Assembly: GCA_905221605.1 (NCBI GenBank)
Contig: CAJNDS010000695.1
Coordinates: 23,825-87,824, forward strand
Length of the DNA: 64,000 nt
Reading direction: 5' to 3'
Origin: Symbiodinium natans
Taxonomy: Eukaryota; Sar; Dinophyceae; Suessiales; Symbiodiniaceae
Position 1 is the stretch's first letter, and every line of letters begins with the position of its first letter. Below are positions 39,401 to 47,459 of the stretch, one piece after another. A program made the position numbers and the translations under genes. The notes under the pieces are model-generated. The model searched no databases and was not told where the DNA came from. It saw only the letters and a program-made list of their open reading frames with translations.

Positions 39401-40112
39401 CACTCAACTTCAGTTTCGCAGCAACAAACCAGACAAGCGGTTTCAAAGCTCCATATACTTCAGGGTTCGTGGCAGCTTTTCGTACTAGGGTTCACGCTTT
39501 GCCCTAAACCCTCCACCCTACATGCACAGAGGCAACGTCCGGGATGCAGCATCGACAAATACTCCTTGCCGCCTGGTCCACTCAGGGCGTCGGTGTCTGT
39601 TGTCGCCGTAGCGATTTAGGGTGTTGGGTTGAAGGTTTTGGGTTTGTGACGTTTGTCATGAAGAACCCAAAGGAATAGCCCCAACATTTTGTAACATGTA
39701 TATTCAGGTAAGGAATGTCCGCGTTATAGCTATTTTTAGTGACTTACGAGCTTGCGACTAAGCATAGACTTGTATGCAAGCATGTCGGGTTAGGTGTAGG
39801 CTTCTTGCTTTTTACGGTTTAGAGACTTAAGGGGAACCCGAAAAAACAGGAAGCATCTGCAGTTCCAAGGGAGGCTTCCTGATTTTTGCAATATCGTCTG
39901 CGCTTGTACCTCGGAAGTTTCCCTTACAGGAGTTTTATAACCGGGCTGAAGCAAACTGGCAAACCTGTGTTTAAGAGGTGTTTCTGAACAGAAACTACGA
40001 GAGAAGTGAGTCTAAACCCTCTTCGTATCTCGGGCTGCGCCAAGGAAGCTGGAGACCGGTAGAGAGCAGTGGTACTTGGAGGACCCATTCGATCTCAAGC
40101 ACAACCTGGCAG
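36478..40112 (+). CDS. TUTase / non-canonical poly(A) polymerase-like gene (C-terminal exons)
   Basis: Six short exons join in frame to the nucleotidyltransferase helical and PAP-associated domains. Exon a, 36478-36590: YDVRVLQLGCLIKDWAKRHE and ADGFMNSF. Exon b, 36829-36881: SYAYLLLVVFFLQTVEPP. Exon c, 37517-37583: VPNLQALDSESVLVVDR. Exon d, 38554-38625: LSVRFWLF, SQNTMSIG. Exon e, 38728 to about 38880: ELLLRFFQFYTQKFDW. Exon f, about 40063-40112: WYLEDPFDLKHNLAG. Joined a-b-c-d-e gives FLQTVEPPVPNLQ and NTMSIGELLLRFFQFY, classic for the family, which adds U or A to RNA 3' ends. Introns d-e and after f use GC donors; the rest use GT. The catalytic D-x-D exon is not seen upstream. Telomere tracts sit in nearly every intron. 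The exact end of exon e is undecided, and the 38.88-40.06 kb join is not proven. Confidence 0.65.
36591..36828 (+). other. Intron beginning with TTTAGGG and containing CCCTAAA
   Basis: Donor is GTTTAGGG itself (36591); a CCCTAAA/CCCTAAAA tract (36734-36806) precedes the acceptor AG at 36827-36828. The two ends are therefore inverted telomere-type repeats. Confidence 0.6.
36922..37053 (+). repeat. Telomere-type tract (CCCTAAA)
   Basis: About nineteen units with two CCCTAGA variants, within the intron between exons b and c of the TUTase-like gene. Confidence 0.93.
37382..37472 (+). repeat. Telomere-type tract (CCCTAAA with CCCTAA units)
   Basis: Thirteen units, some of them the 6-base CCCTAA form; 45 bases upstream of exon c. 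Confidence 0.92.
38463..38532 (+). repeat. Telomere-type tract (TTTAGGG)
   Basis: Ten units with TCTAGGG and TTTGGGG variants; upstream of exon d of the TUTase-like gene. Confidence 0.9.
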
Positions 40113-40122
40113 GCAAGTCAGC

Positions 40123-40219
40123 TAGGGTTTAGGGTTTAGGGTTTAGGGTTTAGGGTTTAGGGTTTAGGGTTTAGGGTTTAGGGTTTAGGGTTTAGGGTTT
40201 AGGGTTTAGGGTTTAGGGT
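40123..40219 (+). repeat. Telomere-type tract (TTTAGGG)
   Basis: Fourteen perfect units, starting ten bases after the GC donor (GCAAGT) of the last recognised TUTase-like exon. Confidence 0.94.
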
Positions 40220-40682
40220 CATGTAAGGTGTGAGGCGTGCACCTACCCTAGAATTCCCGAAGCCCTACTCAAGCCTTTTGCAACGGAAGGCTCTTGCAGC
40301 CGAGCTGGCAAACAGAGAATCGGCGACGTCATGCACAAGACCTTCACTTGGTTTCCTGGACCTAAACTTTGGGACTTTGGGATATGGAAATACTTTCTAT
40401 GTTTTAGGCACTTTAATTCCTAAGAAACAGCAAAGATGAGAGTTTTTTTCGTGGTTTCCTGGACCCAAACCCAAAAGCCCCAATCCGCGAACCCAAGTAT
40501 CAAGACTGAATCCTCATTCTCATATGGCTTTTCCCTAAGTTTCTATAGACCCTTTTGAGGTTTTTTGGGGTGGAGCATTGTTCCTTCGGGCCGAAAACCC
40601 CCCCAAGAATCCACAAACTCACGCCCCCCACATGAATTGGGCCCACAAGAACCCCGAGCCGGCCATCCTATGACCTTCAACC

Positions 40683-40770
40683 TTAAACCCTAAACCCTAA
40701 ACCCTAAACCCTAAACCCTAAACCCTAAACCCTGAACTGTAAACCCTAAACCCTAAACCCTGAACTGTAA
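40683..40770 (+). repeat. Telomere-type tract (CCCTAAA), internally duplicated
   Basis: Seven units, then CCCTGAACTGTAA, then three units and CCCTGAACTGTAA again: a local duplication within the tract. No gene supported between 40220 and 42071. Confidence 0.88.
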
Positions 40771-41335
40771 CGGGGCTTCCCAGTTCGAACCCGGGCGCAA
40801 GGAGCTCTGACATTGATGAAAATGGTCTAGGGTTTCGGGGTTCGGGTTGAGGGCCTCATGCTCCTATGCACCGCGCGTCAACGTAGGAAGCTTGGTCCTA
40901 ACATGGCTACAAGCAGCTTCTTGTATTTCCGACAAGTCCTAAACCCCTTCGTTTGGGGGTTCACGATAATCAGGGGCCCCTTATATCGACCCCCAAATAG
41001 TAGGATCTCCTCAAAATAAGGACCCCCAATAGCGTACCCCCAATATCGTCAACCCTAAACCTTACACTCTAACCTTTGGCCCTAAACCCTACACCCTCAT
41101 ATCGTAAATCCCTTCATTTGAGGCTGGCGGGCGGTGGGTCGTGGTCGACGTCATTCTCAGAGCCAAGTTGCTTGGGCTGCCACAGCTCATCCGTAGACTT
41201 TGTAAGGGCTTTTGCGGTCTTGCTCATCCGGGGTATAGGGTTTAGGATTTAGGGTTTAGGGCCCTGCTGGGAAATAAGGTTGAACGAGTTTCGACTGTCT
41301 TTGCTCAGAAGCTCCCATAAAGACGGAAGTTGCAG

Positions 41336-41466
41336 GTTTAGGGTTTTTAGGGTTTTTAGGGTTTTTAGGGTTTTTAGGGTTTTTAGGGTTTTTAGGGTTT
41401 TTAGGGTTTTTAGGGTTTTTAGGGTTTTTAGGGTTTTTAGGGTTTTTAGGGTTTAGGGTTAGGGTT
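41336..41466 (+). repeat. Variant array of 9-base TTTTTAGGG units
   Basis: About thirteen successive TTTTTAGGG units, two T longer than the telomere unit, ending in normal TTTAGGG. Homogeneous, so derived by expansion of one mutated unit. Confidence 0.94.
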
Positions 41467-41553
41467 TACGGTTGCAGGGTCTGTTTTCAAGGTGCTGAGA
41501 TTGGGGAGGTTTTGGGGCATGGCGAGGAGCCGTGCGGTGACCAGATTCGGTGG

Positions 41554-41633
41554 GTTTAGGGTTTCGGGTTTAGGGTTTAGGGTTTAGGGTTTAGGGTTTC
41601 GGGTTTAGCGTTTAGCGTTTAGCGTTTAGGGTT
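41554..41633 (+). repeat. Telomere-type tract with TTTCGGG and TTTAGCG variants
   Basis: TTTAGGG units with a block of three TTTAGCG and single TTTCGGG variants. Confidence 0.85.
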
Positions 41634-42071
41634 TGGGATTCTGTTCAGGATTTGGGGTTGAAAGCTGTTTGCATGCTGAGAGAATAGCCTGTCATGGGTT
41701 ACCCTGGCACTCAGAGCACCTTCCTTTGCTTGTCCTAAACCCTAAACCCTAAACCCTAAACCCTAAATCTAAACCCTAAACTTGTCTCGATGTTGCTGCT
41801 CGTGACTGGCGCTGAAATCCCAGTCGAAGCATCCTTGAGCACCCGACCGTTTTAGCCGAGGATCCTCAAAGCTGTTTAGGGTTTAGGGTTTAGGGGTTAA
41901 GGCTTAGGGCTGGTGAGAAGGTCTTCAGGAAGTTGGTTTGGGATTACGATGCAGAGTCCGGGCTGCAAGCGCCCGAAGTACAACAAGGCCCGGTGTGTGG
42001 AGATAGTTGCCAATGAGAACTTGTCCAACACGTGCTGCCGCTCTTTGAAACTTGATTGGTTCGAGTACGAG

Positions 42072-42191
42072 GACCGCACACCAAGAAGAAGTTGACCCCT
42101 GAGCAGATAGAAAAGAAATGGCGCGACCGGATGGCGTCTGAGGGACCGTATGACCTGCTGGGGGAGAATCTGGACTCCGGAACGCCTGTTG
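42072..42191 (+). CDS. Exon-like island, unknown protein
   Basis: From an AG acceptor (TACGAG) the frame reads PHTKKKLTPEQIEKKWRDRM, then ASEGPYDLLGENLDSGTPV, and ends before GTAAAG, a good donor. Lysine-rich helix then acidic turn. The frame stays open into the intron for a short way. Unrecognised. Confidence 0.45.
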
Positions 42192-42564
42192 GTAAAGGTC
42201 GAGAACTATGTCAATACCAAGAGGCAATCAGGCATGCAGGGTAGGACTCGCCTTGAACCCTAAACCCTAAACCCTAGACCCTAAACCCTAAACCCTAAAT
42301 CCAACTTCGAGGAAGGTCGGGGCGAAGAGAGTCCTCATAAACCAGTGGTTGGTTCGTGGAGATGTCAGCAGCCGTGGGATTACATGGAGTCTAGAGTTTG
42401 GGGTTCACGGGTTGAGGGTTGAGGGTTGAGGGTTGAGGGTTTATTCCATAGAGTGCTTGTGGCTGTCAGGCACAGAGTTTCATCCCTGAGCCCCCAACAC
42501 CCCCAAGGGCCTAATTTCCAAAGCATCCACGACATCCCAACATGCCCGAAGCCCTAAGAACCCC

Positions 42565-42663
42565 CTGGTTCTTAGTAGGGAATGAGGGAATTAGGGCCCT
42601 ATGTATACCCTTTTAAAGGATTATGTAGGGTACCTCATTCCCTTATTCCCTACTAAGAACCAG
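42565..42663. repeat. Inverted-repeat (introner/MITE-like) element, family A
   Basis: Arms of about 35 bp: CTGGTTCTTAGTAGGGAAT at the left and its complement ATTCCCTACTAAGAACCAG at the right, continuing with small indels into GAGGGAAT/TAGGG. CTAAGAACC also lies just outside the left end (42554-42562). A related single end (TTCCCTTCTAAGAACCAG) occurs at 47422-47439. Confidence 0.8.
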
Positions 42664-43139
42664 CCAGAAGAACCAGGCCCGGATTTCTTCCTGAAGTGCC
42701 GCATCTCCCAGGACAGGCGTCGGCCCATGTGCTATGGGCGGGGGGGGGGGGGGTTAAAGGCTTTTTTTCTCGGGAAGGACGCGAAGTCCCAGACAGTGGA
42801 ACCCTTTGGCAGTGGATTCTTAGGGCTACATGATGCTCCGCTGTTCTTGGCAGGCTGCACATACTGCCCTCGTTGTTCTGCTTTTGGGGGGGTGTTTTGG
42901 GGGGTCGGAGCACCGGAAGACACCAGAGGTGCAATAACAAGGTGGCTAAGTTAAGGCCCTAAACTTAAGGCTACCGGAGCCCGGAAGGCCCCTCAGCCCC
43001 TACACTCTGAGCTTCAAACCCTCAAGCCCTCAACTCGACTTCCCTAAACCTGGGTAGCCCAGTGCCTTCTTTTTTTGGTTATGGTTTCCCTTCTGAAAGA
43101 GCCAACCCAAAGAAGGGTGCCCTTATTATAATATGGTTA

Positions 43140-43215
43140 CTAAACCCTAAACCCTAGACCCTAGACCCTAAACCCTAAACCCTAAACCCTAAACCCTAAA
43201 CCCTAAACCCTAAAC
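43140..43215 (+). repeat. Telomere-type tract (CCCTAAA)
   Basis: About ten units, two CCCTAGA, directly before the island at 43217. Confidence 0.9.
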
Positions 43216-43216
43216 G

Positions 43217-43308
43217 TTTGAGGACCTTCCCCCGCAAGCTCTGCTTGAAGAATTCGACGACTCTGGCATGGTGGTTGGCTCGGCGTACAGCCTTTTTGGG
43301 AATGGAGA
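43217..43308 (+). CDS. Orphan exon-like island, unknown protein
   Basis: Thirty open codons (FEDLPPQALLEEFDDSGMVV, then GSAYSLFGNG) lying directly between two CCCTAAA tracts. No canonical AG precedes it; the following GAAACC would be a GA-type donor. Unrecognised. Confidence 0.35.
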
Positions 43309-43721
43309 AACCCTAAACCCTAAACCCTAAACCCAATACTCAGAACAAGAAGGGGGTCCGCCGGGCTTTGGCTTTTGGTTCTGGTGTGCTGGGCTTTCGT
43401 TTTCGGGGCTTAGTGGGTGGAGGGTTTAGAGGGTTTTCGGGGCTTGGCAGGCGTTGAGGTTCTGGGTACTTGGGGTCTGGTTGTGGGGTGTCCAGGGTTG
43501 AGGGTTTGGAGGGAAGGAAGGAAGGAAGGAAGGAAGGTGCAGCCACCATGTGCTATCCGTTGAAACCCCCCGCCGATCAACAACACATGCGCTCGTCAAC
43601 AAACCCTGCATTGAGCTTCACTTGCAGCTATAAAGCCATAGGGTTTCGGGTTGAAAGCCTAGACCGAAGCCCCTGAACCCTGAACCCTAAACCCTAAACC
43701 CTAAACCCTAAACCACCCCCG

Positions 43722-43823
43722 GGTGGCCTCCTGGGCGTGAAGGTCAAGTTGCACATCCCAAAGTTCGACGGGACGGCGCGCCTGCGGACAGCAATGGGCC
43801 CCATGGGTTCAGCGGCTTGTGGG
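43722..43823 (+). CDS. Orphan exon-like island, unknown protein
   Basis: Exactly 34 codons (GLLGVKVKLHIPKFDGTARL, then RTAMGPMGSAACG) preceded by a CCCTAAA tract. It ends in phase 0 where GTTTAGGG starts, so the repeat would serve as donor. Unrecognised. Confidence 0.45.
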
Positions 43824-44384
43824 GTTTAGGGTTTAGGGTTTAGGGTTTAGGGTTTAGGGTTTAGGGCCTTCAGGGTTGTGAGGGTTTATGGTTTTCTGAC
43901 ATGTGCTTTGAAACCTGTCGCCCTAAGCTTGAAGAACCAACGAATCACAACCCGAAGCCTCAACAACCCTAGACCCAAAACCTCAACTAGACAGCAACCT
44001 CACGCCCCGAAACATTAGCTGGGTAGTCAGTCTCGGATCTTTGCTGTAGCATCATTCCGATACAATCCCGATGGCTCTCATTTAGTTTCCTAGAACGGAA
44101 CAGTAACACAGGGGCCTGGACCTTACCCAGATCATGCCCTCTTATAACTTATAGCCCCTATAACTCCACCAAAGCCCCAAACCCTAAGCCCCGAAACCTC
44201 TCTAAATGTAGGGTTTGCACAGGGCATTGCCCGAGGGCATTGCCCGTTGAGAGTGGAGGGGTCTGGGCTCCCGTCCAGTCCTAGCTAACCATAAACCCCA
44301 AAACATGGGGCGGGCAGTGGGACCATGTCTACAGACCCTAAACCCTAAACCCTAAACCCTCAACACCCTCAACCCTAAACCCAG

Positions 44385-44576
44385 ATGGTCCTGTACAAAG
44401 AGAAGCCAACTCAGGGATTCTTCGGCTTCCAACTCTCAGGTCCGGCACAGGCGTTTCTGCAGTTCGGAGACGCCATGTCTCGGCGTCGCGCGCACGCGAA
44501 GAACGAGAAGCCACCCGGCTTCAGAGGGCCAGGGCTTGGCAGCTCAGGCGACGCCCCAGTCATGACTCGGAGTTGA
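44385..44576 (+). CDS. Small open frame/exon, unknown protein
   Basis: ATG directly follows CCCTAAACCCAG (acceptor). 63 codons: YKEKPTQGFFGFQLSGPAQA, AFLQFGDAMSRRRAHAKNEK, then a Gly/Pro-rich end, TGA. A TTTAGGG tract (44577-44618) follows at once. It may be an internal exon whose donor lies near the stop. Confidence 0.4.
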   Translation: MVLYKEKPTQGFFGFQLSGPAQAFLQFGDAMSRRRAHAKNEKPPGFRGPGLGSSGDAPVMTRS

Positions 44577-44904
44577 GGGTTTAGGGTTTAGGGTTTAGGG
44601 TTTAGGGTTTAGGGTTTCCTGGTTCGCATGTAGCAGGCCTTGTACATGCCACGCGCCTACATCGAAGGTACGTCCTTGACTGCCAGCTGCATCTGTTCGC
44701 CAGCGCCCTTGCCGCAGCCTGATGACCCGGCTGAGGTGGTAGTGCGGGCTCTGAAGAATGTTCGTAATGTAGAGTATCCCCTATCTCTAAGCCCTTATGT
44801 CCTGGCACAGAACTCCATGCTTTGGGGGTTAGGGTTTAGGGGTTAGGGGTGAGACCCTAAACCTTGGGCCCCGAACCCTGAAAGGTCCTGGACTTGTGGC
44901 CCAG

Positions 44905-45008
44905 GCACGCAGCACGGCTTTGCAGAGGCGGCCAGGTACCGCGACTTCGCGACCTATGACATGGCCACCTGCCTTGCAAGCTGCGCGCTGCTCGAGTGTC
45001 ATATTTAG
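44905..45008 (+). CDS. Orphan terminal-exon-like island, unknown protein
   Basis: After GGCCCAG an open frame reads TQHGFAEAARYRDFATYDMA, then a Cys/Leu-rich helix (CLASCALLECHI), and stops at the TAG of a TTTAGGG-like unit. Unrecognised. Confidence 0.4.
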
Positions 45009-45685
45009 GGTCTAGGGTTTTGGGTTTTGGGGTTTAGGGGTGTATAGAAATTGTATAGGGTTTGGGTCCCAATAAGTTCGAGCGAAAGTTTTGAGCGAAA
45101 CGTTTTGGGCGAAAGTTTATTTTTAGATTTTAAGTTTCAGGGGTGGACGTGGGTGGTGGGGGGGGGGGGCGGTGGAGGGCTCGGGGGGCCCGATTTCGTA
45201 ATTTAGTATTCTGGGCAGGTCCGGCTTCGAAATTTAGTATTCGGGGGAGGCCCGGCTTCTGTTTGTTAGGTTTTTTAGGGGAACTCACGAGTACAAAGGC
45301 TTGGGAAGGCCCCATAGGTTTAAGGAAAATGACCATTTAGCCTGCCAGGTGTTTTGGGTTAATTCACTTAAACTCGGCACGGCAGCAGTTTAGACAAATA
45401 GCTTGGGAAATTCCGAATGATATCACATACAAGTTCTACTGTATTTGTGTTTGTCTTGAGGGTTTAGGGTTTAGGGTTTTGGGTTTAGGGTTTTCCGGGC
45501 GGATGTCGACTCAAGGCGTTGGGGTTAGGGTTTCAGAAGCCCCGCCAAAGCCAAAACCCGCAAAAGACAACACTAGCTGGGCCCCCAGCCATAGGTCGCG
45601 CAGTTGGGTCCTAAACCCTAAACTAAACCCTAAACCCTAAACCCTAAACCCTAAACCCTAAACCAGGGCTTTCGCTTTCTTTTAG

Positions 45686-45768
45686 GGGATCACGGCTGCT
45701 TTTGTGCAGCAAAGGCCACCTACAAGATGCAGCGCCTCGGCTGCCAGCTAAACGGATTACACACCTAA
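45686..45768 (+). CDS. Orphan exon-like island, unknown protein
   Basis: Preceded by CCCTAAA repeats (45617-45664) and TTTTAG, followed by a TTTAGGG tract. Frame DHGCFCAAKATYKMQRLGCQ then LNGLHT and TAA. Short; low certainty. Confidence 0.35.
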
Positions 45769-45776
45769 CCTTGGGG

Positions 45777-45891
45777 TTTAGGGTTTAGGGTTTAGGGTTT
45801 AGGGTTTAGGGTTTAGGGTTTAGGGTTTAGGGTTTAGGGTTTAGGGTTTAGGGTTTAGGGTTTAGGGTTTAGGGTTTAGGGTTTAGGGTTT
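45777..45891 (+). repeat. Telomere-type tract (TTTAGGG)
   Basis: Sixteen to seventeen perfect units. Confidence 0.95.
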
Positions 45892-46439
45892 GCGACCCGT
45901 CTCGGCCTGAGCTTCTGTAGGTGGGGTGCCTGCTTTGTGCTACCTACCTACGGCCCGAGGCCTCGGTGGATTGGGGTCTAACATACCCTCGACTAGGCGT
46001 AATCCCTTTTAACGCATATGCGCCCTTAACCCTTTCAAGCTTAAGTAAGGGTTAGAGTAAGTTTACGTCCCTCTTGTGATCTCTGAGAGAACGTTCCAAT
46101 TTTTACTTGGGGATTAGGGTTTAGGGCTAGAGACTAGGTTTTGGGCAGCCCTCATGTGCTCCAAAGTATCTTGGGTGGTGAGGGTTGACGTGGGTCCTAC
46201 AACGAATCTTCCTCGGCGCCCCCCTTCTTGCCGCGGAATCCACACAGCAGTTTTTAGGGCTCGGGTCCCCCCTCCCCCCCCCCCGCCCTCCCCCCACTTC
46301 CCCCGACCCACAAAAAGTGTCAACCCTCAACCCTCAACCTTACACCCAAAAAACCCTACAAGCTTGAACCCAGAATCCTCAACCCTCAACCCTCAACCTT
46401 GCACCTCCAACCCTACAAGCTTTGAACCCTACACCCTAG

Positions 46440-46491
46440 CGAGGCTCTTGGTGAAAGCCGCCGGCCAGATGGTAGAGGCTGCCAGGGCACG
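46440..46491 (+). CDS. Very short exon-like island
   Basis: Between ACCCTAG (repeat-derived acceptor) and GTTCAGGGCTTAGGG (repeat-derived donor) an open frame gives RLLVKAAGQMVEAARAR. Too short to assign. Confidence 0.3.
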
Positions 46492-46927
46492 GTTCAGGGC
46501 TTAGGGTTTGGGGCCTGGGGTTTAGGGTTTAGGGTTTGGGGTTTAGGCTGTTTGGGAGAATCTGGGATAAGCGGTTTGGAATTTGGGTTGGACTCGACGT
46601 CCTCGATCCTGCAGCCTACAACAAAAAACTCCTCCTTGAGCTTGAAGCCCAATAGCTGCAAAATCTCTAAGCACCAGAGCCCCAAAATCCTATACCCTTT
46701 GACCACAAACACCCTGAAACCCCAAAACATCAACCCTAGTTCAACCCCAACTTGAAAAACCAAGAACCCCGCAAGCCTTAAAGCCCTTAAACCAACATCC
46801 TAAGACTCGACAACCCGGACCCTAAACCCTATAGACCCTAAACTCAAGGCCCCTGCACTGCAGACTTTCTCAGAGCGCACCGAAGATCCGACTACAGCCT
46901 CCGTCCCCCTAACCCCAAATCTGCACA

Positions 46928-47031
46928 TGGGTGGCTGTCAAAATTATATTCCCTTTTTGGGGTACCCTAAATATTAGGTGCCGTATTATAATAGGGACCC
47001 ACAAAGGGACCATAATTTTGACAACCACCCA
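46928..47031. repeat. Inverted-repeat (introner/MITE-like) element, family B
   Basis: 104 bp with near-perfect terminal inverted repeats: left TGGGTGGCTGTCAAAATTAT, right complement TGGGTGGTTGTCAAAATTAT, one mismatch over 20 bp, extending into TCCCTTT. No coding capacity; non-autonomous element. Confidence 0.85.
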
Positions 47032-47092
47032 CATCAGGGCCACACTTCAGAGCTATCCTCACATGTGGACGCTCACACTCACAGTTACGGCT

Positions 47093-47185
47093 CCCTAAAC
47101 CCTAAACCCTAAACCCTAAACCCTAAACCCTAAACCCTAAACCCTAAACCCTAAACCCTAAACCCTAAACCCTAAACCCTAAACC
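47093..47185 (+). repeat. Telomere-type tract (CCCTAAA)
   Basis: Thirteen perfect units. Confidence 0.94.
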
Positions 47186-47459
47186 CCCGGTATTTGGGCT
47201 TCAGTAGCGTTCAGGGAAGAATTCGCCAAAGACGGAGCTTTTTTTCCCGTGGTTTGGGATTTAGGGTCGAGGGTTATGCAGACACATGCTATGCATGACT
47301 TCACCCTAGCTAACTCTTCCTGGCTGGCAAGGCGAAGCTATTCTAGTTCAAAATAGCAGCAGGAGCACTTTAATAAACAAAAGCCTTAAACGGATTATTT
47401 AGGGTCACCCGTATCCCGCATTCCCTTCTAAGAACCAGTAGCTTAAAGCTCCTGTTCAG

